From: Terricaulis silvestris
GTDB lineage: Bacteria > Pseudomonadota > Alphaproteobacteria > Caulobacterales > Aquidulcibacteraceae
Direction of reading: 5' to 3'
Length of the DNA: 64,000 bases
Assembly (NCBI RefSeq): GCF_009792355.1
Contig: NZ_CP047045.1
Coordinates: forward strand, 3,374,501-3,438,500
In this document: positions 1-8,410 of the stretch, one piece after another
Position numbering within the stretch: the first letter of the stretch is position 1
How the letters are laid out: every line of letters begins with the position of its first letter
Made by a program: the position numbers and the translations under genes
Notes under the pieces: model-generated
The model's input: the letters and a program-made list of their open reading frames with translations, nothing else
Database searches by the model: none
Told to the model about the DNA's origin: nothing

Positions 1-278
1 CATTGGTATTCCCAACGCGGAGGGACAACTTCCGCAGGAGGTGGTTGCACCGCTGGACGCGATGGTGTGGCCACCGCTATCGGGTGGGCTGGAGCGCGCT
101 CGCTTGCGCGAGGCCTCTTCAATTTGTCCGTCGCCCAGCGTGCAATCTTGAAGCCGAAGTAGATAATGCTTCCAACTAGTCCAAGGACAGGAACGACCCA
201 GGCGATCTGCTCAAGCGGATTAAGCGCCTCGTAAGCCGCGACGGCACTTTCGATCCATTGGCGTTTGGCGTCCGACAT
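1..278 (-). CDS. Small single-pass membrane protein, 3' end outside the window
   Basis: An open frame of 92 codons runs from an ATG at 278 off the left edge without a stop. The protein starts MSDAKRQWIE, has one hydrophobic stretch at about residues 24-44 (IAWVVPVLGLVGSIIYFGF), then a basic flank and a Pro/Ala-rich tail. This suggests a membrane-anchored protein with a cytoplasmic disordered tail. A GGGGGA-like ribosome binding site lies just upstream of the ATG. I do not recognise the family. It is the leftmost gene of the accessory region and its codon use is less G/C-biased than the housekeeping genes further right. Confidence 0.6.
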   Translation of the reverse strand, partial: MSDAKRQWIESAVAAYEALNPLEQIAWVVPVLGLVGSIIYFGFKIARWATDKLKRPRASERAPAHPIAVATPSRPAVQPPPAEVVPPRWEYQ

Positions 279-496
279 CCCTGCTTCCCCCACCGCTCTG
301 ATTATGACGAGGATTGTGTTCGCGCCTCGACGTTTTTTGCCGGCCGCGCGTCGCACGCATCGGTGTTGTGCGACCAGCGAACCCGCACAACTCACGCCTC
401 ATCCGAATTCAGAGACAGCCCCTCCCGAAACCGTTCTTATGTAGCCTTTGAATTTCCCTACCGAAGTCGATCGCAATCCACGTCTGTGACCCCGGA

Positions 497-1561
497 CTAA
501 TTGAACAGAGGATTGGAGGCGAGTTCGGCGACGCTCTCGCCGGCAGCCATGCGCCTCATCATCTCTATGACGGTGTCTGGAACCAAAATTTTGCGCTCGT
601 GATCCCGATCGAGAGAAATCGAGTTCCTTCCACGATCGCCCGGCGCTCGAACCGGAACCGAAGGATCTTCTGGTCGGCTACCGCGAACCGCAACCAGCAA
701 CCTTTCAAGCCCTTGCGCAAAGCCCTCAGCGCCGGCCCCAGCAAACTTCGGATCAATCGCGATAAAGAAAGCGCCGCAGTCGAATTCGCTTTCACACTCC
801 ATGCCAGCGCGCCCGCCCGGCAGTATCCCCGCGAGAATCTCAATGGCCAGATTTAGCGCAAATCCTTTGCGTCCGCCAAAACCTCGGACGGCATTTACTT
901 CCGATGGTATTGTGGTCACATCACCTGCGGCGTCCAGAAACGGCCCCGTTGGAAGCGCTTTGCCTTCGATGGCAGCCTGACGAATTGCGCCCCAAACGAC
1001 CTCGGAGGTCGCAAAGTCAAACGTCTGGACTTGTCCCTTCGGTTTCGGAAACGAGAAGCAGATGGGGTTCGTACCGGTTAGCGGATCCACCGAGCCAAAA
1101 GGGGTGACGGCAGCCGGGCCGGCCGAATTTGCAAGCAATGTCGCGTAGCCTGCTTTCGCGACGCGTGACGTATAGGGATACAGAGAACTGTAGCGGCTGA
1201 AGTTGTGCACAAATGCTGCGGAGATTCCGTTTCGTGGACATCTCTCGATGAGCATTCCAGCTATCTCACGAAACAGCTTGAAGCCGTTGCCTCTGCATCC
1301 ATCGATCGAAAGCAGCGCGCCATGTTCCTGAATCTTGGGCGCCGCGTTTAGGTCTCCCAAGTTCAACGAAACCAGTTTTCCAATTCCGTGCGTCTTCACA
1401 CCTGCAAGTTCTGCGACAACAAACTCTTCGGCGACTTCCCGCGCCAAGCCCTCGCTCATGCCTTGGCCAACGAGCGCTTTTGCTGCAAGCGCACAAAGGT
1501 CTCTTGCCGTCGATTCAGCCACCGAACCCCCCTCAAATGTGATTGCGCCCTGCCTAACCAC
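497..1561 (-). CDS. Ldh2/malate dehydrogenase-family NAD(P)-dependent oxidoreductase
   Basis: A 354-residue protein of the malate/L-lactate/ureidoglycolate dehydrogenase family (Ldh2 fold, unrelated to classical MDH), whose members reduce 2-keto acids or cyclic imino acids with NAD(P)H. Visible family features are VKTHG with His58, TPFGSVDPLTGTNPI at about 152-166, the DFATS block at 182-186, and GGRKGFALNLAIEILAG near 229-245. The conserved N-S-x-H-x-G stretch reads N-F-S-R-Y-S at 120-125, so the second usual histidine is Arg123. The frame opens at a GTG at 1561; the next Met is residue 35 and lies inside conserved helix sequence, so the GTG or a nearby non-ATG start is needed. The substrate cannot be told. 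The gene stands alone at the left of the defence genes. Confidence 0.8.
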   Translation of the reverse strand: MVRQGAITFEGGSVAESTARDLCALAAKALVGQGMSEGLAREVAEEFVVAELAGVKTHGIGKLVSLNLGDLNAAPKIQEHGALLSIDGCRGNGFKLFREIAGMLIERCPRNGISAAFVHNFSRYSSLYPYTSRVAKAGYATLLANSAGPAAVTPFGSVDPLTGTNPICFSFPKPKGQVQTFDFATSEVVWGAIRQAAIEGKALPTGPFLDAAGDVTTIPSEVNAVRGFGGRKGFALNLAIEILAGILPGGRAGMECESEFDCGAFFIAIDPKFAGAGAEGFAQGLERLLVAVRGSRPEDPSVPVRAPGDRGRNSISLDRDHERKILVPDTVIEMMRRMAAGESVAELASNPLFN

Positions 1562-2009
1562 AGGTTGCCAAACTAAGCTACGACACGCAAGGCAGGCCCT
1601 CTAGGCGAGGCGCACCTGCCTCGTGTGCTCCCTCACCTTTGCCCCGAAAGTCGAACGCGGCAACTTCTCTTCCGGGCAAATGTTTCGCACCCATAGCAGG
1701 AAGCGCCGGGGTCCAGCCAATTGATTGACTTCGCTGAAGTTTAGCACCTTATCCACGTGTACCAACGTTCGAAGTGCCGGAAGCCAATAAATGGCGGAGC
1801 GTGGCTTTCAAGGCTGGAAGATCGACCTCGTGTCAGTGGACAACGCCCGCGGGGACGATTCTCTCACCACCCGTTGAAACACCAACACGGCCGATGCCGC
1901 AACGCCCTCTTCGCCATGAACCCCCGCCCCCGATTACGCGCTGAACGGTTCGACTCCATCTCGCCTCGAATAACCCGAAGTTATCGACACGTGAGAGACG
2001 AGCGTATGG
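1562..2009. other. Intergenic stretch without a supported gene
   Basis: About 450 bases between the start of the Ldh2-type gene and the end of the DUF262 gene, both on the minus strand. It must hold the promoter of the Ldh2 gene. I see only a short inverted repeat (ACTTC-GCT-GAAGT at 1728-1740). An open frame at 1757-2218 has Arg/Ser/Pro-rich, low-information sequence and runs into the DUF262 gene, so I do not call it. Confidence 0.6.
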
Positions 2010-3704
2010 CTAGGCGTCGGGCGCAATATCCCAAGCACTGTAGAGCCTCGCGAGCAGCGCATTCTGGCGATCTTGCAGTACTGTCGGCGTCCATACGTCC
2101 TCACCGAGAACCTGCGTGGTTATCACGAACGGTGACACTCCTCCGCTTTCAGAAAAATATCGCTCCTTCTTTGTTGCGAAGTCCCAATTGCTCGCCTGAA
2201 TATTCTTCCGAAGCGTGAGCAGCATTAGATTGGCAAGCTTGTGAGTCCACGTCTCTCGCTCAGCTTCGTCAGGAAAATCTTTCAGCCATTGGCTGCTGGC
2301 ACTGGGAGTTTGAGGCAGCACATGTTCGACGGAAACGACATCATAATTGTATGTCGCACCGCCAGAAGAGAGCTCCGCATCAAGCCGAAGAAGCAGAGGC
2401 AGGCGAACTCTCGTAATTTGATAGATGGGGCCGTCAAGGTGAACGCGAAACGCGACCTTGTCCGCCGCCGATAGCTGCATAGACTCACCGTCTGGCACTC
2501 CATTGGCCAAGTCCGTGAGGACAGCAGCGTATCTACGAATACGTTCGTTGATGTCCGCGCGCGTCACGAATAAGAAATAGGCGAGCGTCTCTAGTCGCCG
2601 CATGAATTGCGCTGCTTCTTCCGGTTCTGGCTCGGCCTCAGCGAAATACTTTAGTGCAACAGGCAACCAATCGCTGTTGTCCAGCTTGGTTATGTATCGA
2701 AGACGCTTTGCACTCTCCTCGCCATAGTGCACCGCAAAATCAAATGGAGAAACCAGCCTGGCATAGGTCGCCCCGAGCGGCTGCAAGACTTCCCTCAGGA
2801 ACCTCTTGTGGTCGGAGAAGTCGGTCACAAACTTTTTAAACCCAACCTCAAGCCTCTCCCTTGGCTTGTCGCGCTGGTAAATCATCCGAATGTGCTGAAA
2901 CAGCTCAACGAACCGCTCGCGTCCGAGCTGCTCTTCGATTGCTTCCCAGGCGTCCGCGTAGTCCCTTTCATCTTGTGGCGGCACGCGATCAAGCAAATCC
3001 GCTTTAAGGATGTCCGCTGGCGTAAGATCTAGTCCTCGTGCATTGAGCACGGTGAATACGCGATGTGCCATGTCGACATTTGCGACGGCGATGACGACCA
3101 AATAGCAACGCTGCAAAAGAAACGCGACTAAGCGGTCGCGCAATTCCGGCGTCATAGCTTTTGCTCGATCGCTGAAGATTTTGGCTGCTTCGACGATCCT
3201 TAGTCGGCTATCGGTCAACCCCTTCGCGCTCGGCAAAGCGCCCGTTGTGTCTTTCCTCTGGATGGTCTCGCGAAAAAATTCTTCGTCGCGTTTCCGGAGC
3301 GTGAGACGGTATCGGCTCTTTGTGCCTTTGTCTGGGTCGCCGTCCTCGCAAACATAAGAATGACGCCTTATTGCGATCTCCGGCGTTGAAAGATCTCGCA
3401 ACACCGAGAACAATATTGTGAGGGTCGTAAGCCTCTGCTGTCCATCGACGACTTTGGCGTCGGGCGAGCCAGGCTGCTTGATAAGCACGATGCTGCCTAG
3501 AAAGTACGTCACTGGCTCGCGCGTATCAGTCGCATCCGTGAGCGCGGAAAGAATATCGTCGAGCAACGCTTCGACTTGCTCTTTTTCCCAAGCGTAAGGG
3601 CGTTGGTAAGTCGGAATCGCGAAAGCGAATTCATCACTGAATACGCGGCTCAGTCGCTCCTGCCCCGCCTTGATGGGCTCAAGCTCCATGGGCTCAAACT
3701 GCAT
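2010..3704 (-). CDS. GmrSD-like DUF262/DUF1524 protein (modification-dependent nuclease type)
   Basis: A 564-residue protein with the full GmrSD/BrxU architecture. The N-terminal DUF262 domain carries IPTYQRPYAW (30-39), DGQQRLTTL (87-95) and NARGLDLTPADILK (221-234). The C-terminal DUF1524 HNH-type nuclease domain carries VEHVLPQ (459-465) followed by the spaced W, N, L, N and F-x-x-K residues to about 515. In characterised members DUF262 binds and hydrolyses NTP and DUF1524 cuts DNA, giving type IV restriction of glucosylated or otherwise modified phage DNA. That role is inferred here. Its ATG directly follows the TGA of the upstream helicase fragment (TGAATG), so it is probably translated in the same operon as hsdM and hsdS. 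Both active-site signatures look intact. Confidence 0.85.
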   Translation of the reverse strand: MQFEPMELEPIKAGQERLSRVFSDEFAFAIPTYQRPYAWEKEQVEALLDDILSALTDATDTREPVTYFLGSIVLIKQPGSPDAKVVDGQQRLTTLTILFSVLRDLSTPEIAIRRHSYVCEDGDPDKGTKSRYRLTLRKRDEEFFRETIQRKDTTGALPSAKGLTDSRLRIVEAAKIFSDRAKAMTPELRDRLVAFLLQRCYLVVIAVANVDMAHRVFTVLNARGLDLTPADILKADLLDRVPPQDERDYADAWEAIEEQLGRERFVELFQHIRMIYQRDKPRERLEVGFKKFVTDFSDHKRFLREVLQPLGATYARLVSPFDFAVHYGEESAKRLRYITKLDNSDWLPVALKYFAEAEPEPEEAAQFMRRLETLAYFLFVTRADINERIRRYAAVLTDLANGVPDGESMQLSAADKVAFRVHLDGPIYQITRVRLPLLLRLDAELSSGGATYNYDVVSVEHVLPQTPSASSQWLKDFPDEAERETWTHKLANLMLLTLRKNIQASNWDFATKKERYFSESGGVSPFVITTQVLGEDVWTPTVLQDRQNALLARLYSAWDIAPDA

Positions 3705-4805
3705 TCACGCCCCCCGCAAAAAAAACGAAATGGTCACCTTCTCGACCACAGCTCCGCGATTGACCAGTTCGCGCACAAACTGCGCGTGAGCTCGGCGCAC
3801 CCTGGCGTCAGCGATGGCGTATGGGTCGAGGATGTGGAGATGAATAACTCTCCTGCCGCTGAACGGCGCCAAGATCTCGTCCAAAGGCCGTGGCTCATTT
3901 GGCGATAGCCTCCATCGCCCAAAGCTCATCCGTTGTACGAGCCGCTCGCTTGGCGTCGGCACAATAGGCCTCGCAGCGTCCGACACTTGGCCAGTGACCG
4001 TTGGCGCTTCATTCGTCGTGCTCGTATTCTTCGGCCCACCGCCCGAAATCGCTTCAAATAGGGCGGCGATATCACCCGTATCTCCTTCAGGCGCCACCAG
4101 CATCTGTTGCGAAAGGGTACGCTTCTTCTCGATGAGATCGTGCAGTCGCAAATCAAAGCTCATTGGACCGAGGTCTGGATCTGGATGCTCTGCGAGCGGA
4201 AGGTAAACATGCACCGCCTTTTCCTGCCCAATCCGATAGGCGCGGTCGGTGCTCTGATCCTCGACCGCCGGGTTCCACCACCTCGATAAGTGAATCACAT
4301 GATTGGCGGCCGTCAGCGTCAAGCCTACGCCTCCTGCTTTCGGCGAGAGGATCATCACGTCAAAGACGTCTCGGGTTTTCTGAAAGGCTTTGACGAGCTC
4401 CTGCCGCTTTGCACCGGGCACACCACCGTGAATGCGATGCGGCCTCTGTTGTAGCTTAAAGCGTTGCTGAACAATCGCAGCGAGACGCTCCTGCATTGCC
4501 AGACTTTCGACGAAAATGAGCACCTTTTCGCGCTTCAACGCGATCCGATCGAGCTGCTCTATCGTCCACTTCAACCGCGCGGACTCGGCCGCGTACGCAG
4601 CTAGATCACAAGGTTCAACTTCCGGGTCGACAGGATGCAACGATACGCCACGCAACGCGTGCAGGACCTGCAACATCATTCCTGGGGCCGGCTTATCGAT
4701 CTTCGCCGCAAGTGCACTACGGACGATGCCGGCATAGGCGTTCGCTTGCGTCGCTGGCATTTTGAGGCGCTCTGCCTGGACGTGCTTGGCTGGCAAAGCG
4801 AACAA
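3705..4805 (-). pseudogene. SNF2-family helicase, C-terminal half only, fused to the hsdS end
   Basis: The 366-residue frame begins at the linker of a SNF2 helicase (ALPAKHV then a Q...Y motif) and contains only the second RecA lobe: a strand VLIFVES near 95-101, motif V GGVGLTLTAA at 158-167 and motif VI QSTDRAYRIGQ at 184-194. Walker A, the DEAH box and all of lobe 1 are missing, so ATPase activity is not expected. The only in-frame start is a TTG at 4805, inside hsdS. The upstream sequence passes directly into the HsdS frame at about 4790-4805, which marks a deletion junction. A further region (about 310-366, RVIHLHILDPYAIADARV) follows that I do not recognise and that may be the start of another domain cut short. 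SNF2 helicases of this type occur in bacterial defence loci. The fragment is likely inert but could be translated by coupling. Confidence 0.7.
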
Positions 4806-5376
4806 ACCATTCGTCGAAGAGCAGGCGCGTCGCTCGTTCCAGAAGCGCCATTCGACGTTCGTTGTTCGTCACAAGGGCATCATAGACCCTTAGCTTTTCA
4901 GCGATGCTCATCTGCTCATCGACGCTCGGCAACGTAATCGAAAAGCGACGAAGTTCTCCAAGCAGAAGATTTTTCTGAGCAGCTCCCGCCGAGGCATTGA
5001 CCAATCTCTCGCGACTATCAACGAGCGCGTAATAGAGAAACCTTGGGTCAACCAACTCACGAATTGGCTTCAAAACAGCCACGCTCTTTTGAAAGGTCGT
5101 GCAGGCGGTACGGTCGTCTGCCTCCGCAATCGCGATGCGACCGATGGTGCCGCTATTTGTTACGAGGACATCACCTTCGCACAAATCTGTTCGTCGGTGT
5201 GTTTCTTCAAAGTCCGATTGTGTGATTTCGCGCGCTCCCAGGTAGTTCACGCGCCCGTCTCGGATGTCCTTCGCACTGATAAAGAAAAATCCGGAGTCGT
5301 CCTGGTCACGACAATCGCCATGTTTGCCGTCTGTGATGAGGCTGCAAATCTTTCCAAGGGTCACTTGAGGACGCAT
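4717..5376 (-). CDS. hsdS: Type I restriction-modification specificity subunit, one target-recognition domain only
   Basis: A 219-residue HsdS; full-length subunits are usually 400-450 residues with two target-recognition domains (TRDs). Residues 1-150 form a single TRD (start VTLGKICSLITDGKHGD, then NSGTIGR and SAGAAQKNLL). Residues 151-194 are the conserved spacer helix ending LLFDEWFVRF. In full-length homologues an RFPGHE-like link and TRD2 would follow here. Instead a 25-residue out-of-frame tail overlaps the SNF2 fragment and stops at 4717. The start ATG overlaps the hsdM stop as TAATG, typical coupling. Engineered or transposon-cut half-S subunits (EcoR124I, EcoDXXI) can pair to recognise palindromic sites, so this one may still guide methylation. 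Whether it does is inference. Confidence 0.8.
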   Translation of the reverse strand: MRPQVTLGKICSLITDGKHGDCRDQDDSGFFFISAKDIRDGRVNYLGAREITQSDFEETHRRTDLCEGDVLVTNSGTIGRIAIAEADDRTACTTFQKSVAVLKPIRELVDPRFLYYALVDSRERLVNASAGAAQKNLLLGELRRFSITLPSVDEQMSIAEKLRVYDALVTNNERRMALLERATRLLFDEWFVRFASQARPGRAPQNASDASERLCRHRP

Positions 5377-7412
5377 TACAGGAGCAACTCAAGGTTCGAC
5401 GCGATTTGCGATGCTAGTTCCACAGATTCGGCGTTCAATTCTTCCAACTCGCTGTGAATCTCTCGCATGGTTTCGTCAAAATCGAAATCCTCATCGATTT
5501 CTTGCGGAGCTACCCCAACATAGCGTCCCGGTGATAAGCTCCAGTCGTTGGCATCCAATATTTTGAAGTCGACCAGCTTGACTAGGCCATCTACGTCGCG
5601 AAGCTTTGCTTCTGGGAAGCGCAACTGTAACCAGTGTGCATGTCGCGCAAAATGGCGCACGCGGTTGAGCGCATCCGCTGCGAGTCCACGCATCTCTTCC
5701 AGCGCTTTGATAACCTGCTTTGCGTCGCGCGTGCCTTTGCCATTTGGCTCCGCGCTATCGGTCAGGCGAGAGAGCATTTTTGTGACGTGGTCGATGTCCT
5801 TGGCCAAGACGTGTCCGCGTTCTGCGTATGTCGCTATGGACTCCGCACTTACGTGGAGCGTCTTGTTGTCTCTTTTCGCCTTTGCCCAGTTCGATTCAAC
5901 AGCGGTCGTCGCATCCCTGAAGTCACCTGCTTCTTTGCGCAGTTTTTTTGCTAATGACGCAATTTCAGTAAGTGCGGCGGGTTTCTTCCCGTTGCCGACT
6001 GAAGCGATGGTTTTCTCCACGCCTGCCAGTGATTTGAGGAAGTTATCCAATGGTTCGAGTGCAGCCCGGCCAGCCTCAGTCGCAGTTTGGAGGTGATTTG
6101 TCACGAGTGCGAGGAACCGGTCGCTTTGTCCCCGATAGAGCCACACGATAGCGGTCAGGTTGGCAAGTTGCTCGGGTGAAAAGTCGAAAATTCTTCGTGT
6201 AACCTTCCTGTAAACGCCGCGCGCGTCGAGCATCAATATTTTGTCGGCGTGTGCTTTAGGCCTGTCCTTATTCAAGAACCACAGTTCACAAGGCACGCTC
6301 CGCGTATAGAAGAAGTTTCCTCTAATGGAGACCATGGCATCGACGTGACCGCTCTTAATCAGGTCGCGCCGCACAGTCGCTTCTTGACCACTCGCACTCG
6401 AAGCCTGCGAGGACATGACAAATCCTGCACGACCCTTGCCGCTCAGGTATGCGTCAAAATATGAAATCCAAACGTAGTTTCCGTTGGAAACTTTGCCCTT
6501 GTTGTTCACCCCTGGCAGCCCGTAAGGCAGCCTCGGGTCGCGCCTAATTTTGTCGGCGTCAATTTCATCGACGTTGAACGGCGGATTCGCCATGACGAAA
6601 TCCGCCTTGCCGACAAGCTCATGGGAGTCTTCGTAGTAACTGATCGCTTTACTGATGCGCCCCTCCAACCCGTGAACCGCGAGGTTCATTTTCGCGAGAC
6701 GGATGGTCGTCGGGTTTTTCTCCATGCCATAGAAGGTGACGCTCTTGGTCGGGTCCTTCTTCAGGCTTTCAATAAAGTGCGCGCTCTGCACGAACATGCC
6801 GCCAGAGCCGCAGGCGGGGTCGAGAACCTTGCCGTGCTCCGGCTCGATGACGTTGACGATAAGTTGGACGAGCGAGACGGGGGTGAAGAACTCGCCGCCA
6901 TCGTGCGCCTTCAGGTCGGCAAACTGGGTGAGGAAGTATTCGTAGATACGCCCGAATACGTCGCCATTGGCCTTTTGCAGGGCCGGGTCGTTGAAGACGC
7001 GCAAAAGGTTGCCAAGCACGTCGTTGTCCAATTCTGTATATTCGGACTTGGGTAGCGTGCCCGCGAGCGAGTCATAGTCGCCTTCAATCGACTCCATTGC
7101 GGCGATAATGGCCTTGGCGCGGTCTGCGCTATCGGGCAGCGCGGCCAGATGGTCGAACTGGGCGGTGGGTTGAAGGTAGATTGCGCCTCGACCGGAAAAA
7201 TCCTCCTTGGTGAGCGCGCGTGTCTGACCTGCACGCTTGGGAAGCGCCGGCTCAATCTCCGCTCGGACCTTTAGGAAGCGGCTGTAGGCGTGACGGAGGA
7301 AAATCAGCCCCATCACGGGCAGGAAGTATTCGTTGCTCGCAAAATTGGAATTTGCGCGCAGGTTATCGGCGCTAGACCATAGTCGTTTCTCGATTTCGCC
7401 GATGTCGTCCAT
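5376..7412 (-). CDS. hsdM: Type I restriction-modification DNA adenine methyltransferase subunit
   Basis: A 678-residue HsdM. The N-terminal HsdM_N helical domain spans about 1-140 (LWSSADNLRANSN). The methyltransferase domain has DGGEFFTPVSLV at 171-182, the SAM motif DPACGSGGMF at 198-207 and the N6-adenine catalytic motif NPPFN at 276-280. A long helical C-terminal extension (about 430-678) makes it longer than the classical 500-residue form. It transfers methyl groups from SAM to adenine in the site chosen by HsdS. It is followed by hsdS with a TAATG overlap, and preceded after 15 bases by a small RHH gene. No hsdR is found in the window, so the system appears to be modification-only here. 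Both catalytic motifs are intact. Confidence 0.93.
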   Translation of the reverse strand: MDDIGEIEKRLWSSADNLRANSNFASNEYFLPVMGLIFLRHAYSRFLKVRAEIEPALPKRAGQTRALTKEDFSGRGAIYLQPTAQFDHLAALPDSADRAKAIIAAMESIEGDYDSLAGTLPKSEYTELDNDVLGNLLRVFNDPALQKANGDVFGRIYEYFLTQFADLKAHDGGEFFTPVSLVQLIVNVIEPEHGKVLDPACGSGGMFVQSAHFIESLKKDPTKSVTFYGMEKNPTTIRLAKMNLAVHGLEGRISKAISYYEDSHELVGKADFVMANPPFNVDEIDADKIRRDPRLPYGLPGVNNKGKVSNGNYVWISYFDAYLSGKGRAGFVMSSQASSASGQEATVRRDLIKSGHVDAMVSIRGNFFYTRSVPCELWFLNKDRPKAHADKILMLDARGVYRKVTRRIFDFSPEQLANLTAIVWLYRGQSDRFLALVTNHLQTATEAGRAALEPLDNFLKSLAGVEKTIASVGNGKKPAALTEIASLAKKLRKEAGDFRDATTAVESNWAKAKRDNKTLHVSAESIATYAERGHVLAKDIDHVTKMLSRLTDSAEPNGKGTRDAKQVIKALEEMRGLAADALNRVRHFARHAHWLQLRFPEAKLRDVDGLVKLVDFKILDANDWSLSPGRYVGVAPQEIDEDFDFDETMREIHSELEELNAESVELASQIASNLELLL

Positions 7413-7427
7413 TCGCGAGCTCGTCCC

Positions 7428-7640
7428 CTAACCTTCACGACGTTGACGATCCCGCCTCTTGGTGGGCGCGCGCACTTTGCCTGCGCTCTTGGTTTGGTCG
7501 GTGAATCGCTGGACGTATCCTCGCATAAACTCGCGCAGGACTTGCGCGGCAGGGAGGTCTTGAGCCTGACACGCGCCGAGAAATTCCTCTCGGAGCGCCT
7601 TCTCAACTCGAATGCGGAGTCCTGCGTCCTTGGCCGACAT
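7428..7640 (-). CDS. Small ribbon-helix-helix (Arc/antitoxin-like) DNA-binding protein
   Basis: A 70-residue protein starting MSAKDAGLRIRVEKALREEF. It has the short beta strand (LRIRV) and two helices (LREEFLGACQAQ, AAQVLREFMRGYVQRF) of an RHH repressor or antitoxin, followed by a Lys/Arg-rich tail. An upstream TTG at 7745 keeps the frame open, but the extra 35 residues are not family-like, so the ATG at 7640 is preferred. It lies 15 bases upstream of hsdM on the same strand. A perfect palindrome ends seven bases before its ATG. The likely role is an autorepressor that also controls the hsdM-hsdS operon, or the antitoxin half of a decayed toxin-antitoxin pair. No toxin gene is visible beside it. 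Confidence 0.65.
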   Translation of the reverse strand: MSAKDAGLRIRVEKALREEFLGACQAQDLPAAQVLREFMRGYVQRFTDQTKSAGKVRAPTKRRDRQRREG

Positions 7641-7647
7641 TCTCCAA

Positions 7648-7666
7648 GTGTATCCAACGGATACAC
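7648..7666. promoter_or_regulatory. Perfect palindrome GTGTATCC-AAC-GGATACAC, likely operator
   Basis: Two exact 8-base arms with a 3-base spacer, ending seven bases before the ATG of the RHH gene and so upstream of hsdM. Position and symmetry fit a dimeric repressor site that would block the promoter or start region. The RHH protein is the obvious candidate; this is inference. Confidence 0.6.
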
Positions 7667-8161
7667 AGTGAAAAGCCGAATTCGAAGCGGCGACGATGTA
7701 TGAGGCCTTCCAAGCACTCCGCTGGCCCTTCGATGTCGCCTTCAATTTATTTCATATTGTCCGTGGGTTACAGCGTGGGTACGCGGCCTCGGGCATCGGG
7801 AAGCCTTGAAAAAATAGGGCTCCGCGGAGGACTCCTTTCCGCCATCGATGGAGCGTCGTTGGGCCTCTCCACCGACGCGGATCATCGCGCCTCGCACGCG
7901 CGACAGTTGATTGTCCGCTTACCCAGCCTGACGACAGGCCGGCATGTCGCTTGATGCCCCGAAGCGGTCGCCCGATTGTGCGACTATCCGCTGGACTTCG
8001 CTTCGGAAGAGAGCGTGCATGGACCCGATGAACGAGGCCCATGTCGCACCGCAACAACGCATCTCTTTGACCTAGCGCGCGCCCCACTCCTGGCGCGCAC
8101 ACCCCCGCTTTGGCGGGGCTTGCGGTCGTACCGGCGACGGGCCGGTGCAGGAGTAAGAGAC
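7667..8161. other. Intergenic region between divergent RM operon and recombinase cassette
   Basis: About 500 bases between the minus-strand RHH gene and the plus-strand DUF3489 gene, so it should hold two divergent promoters. I see a G/C hairpin CCCCGC-TTTG-GCGGGG at 8103-8118, about 45 bases before the DUF3489 start, without a following T run. The longer open frames on both strands here (for example 7752-8330 minus) have no family-like sequence. Confidence 0.5.
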
Positions 8162-8410
8162 ATGGCCAAACAAACCGCGAAGCAGCGCAAGACGCCGCCC
8201 AAATCCCCATCCAGCAAACTCGATCAAATCGTAACCGCGCTGCGCGCACGCAAAGGCGCAACGATCGGGCAACTCGTAACGCTAACCGGTTGGCAGGCGC
8301 ATTCCGTGCGCGGCGCGATGTCAGGCGCACTGAAGAAGCAGCGGGGCTTCACGATAACGTCGACCAAATCCGGTAGCGAGCGCGTCTACAAAATCGAGGG
8401 CGCGCGATGA
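8162..8410 (+). CDS. DUF3489-family small protein
   Basis: An 82-residue basic protein starting MAKQTAKQRKTPP. The core KLDQIVTALRARKGATIGQLVTLTGW, then HSVRGAMSGALKKQRGF and GSERVYKIEG, match the DUF3489 family, a winged-helix-like domain often found next to serine recombinases in alphaproteobacteria. The frame is open further upstream, but an AGGAG site nine bases before this ATG and the family N-terminus support this start. It is the first gene of a tight four-gene cassette: its TGA overlaps the next ATG (ATGA). A DNA-binding or directionality role for the recombinase is plausible but unproven. Confidence 0.8.
   Translation: MAKQTAKQRKTPPKSPSSKLDQIVTALRARKGATIGQLVTLTGWQAHSVRGAMSGALKKQRGFTITSTKSGSERVYKIEGAR

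Noticed and set aside
1757-2218. 153-codon plus-strand ORF in the left intergenic gap
   Set aside because: Low-information Arg/Ser/Pro sequence that runs into the DUF262 gene; no ribosome site.
7752-8330. 192-codon minus-strand ORF between the RM operon and the recombinase cassette
   Set aside because: Arg-rich sequence overlapping the DUF3489 gene in antisense; no family resemblance.
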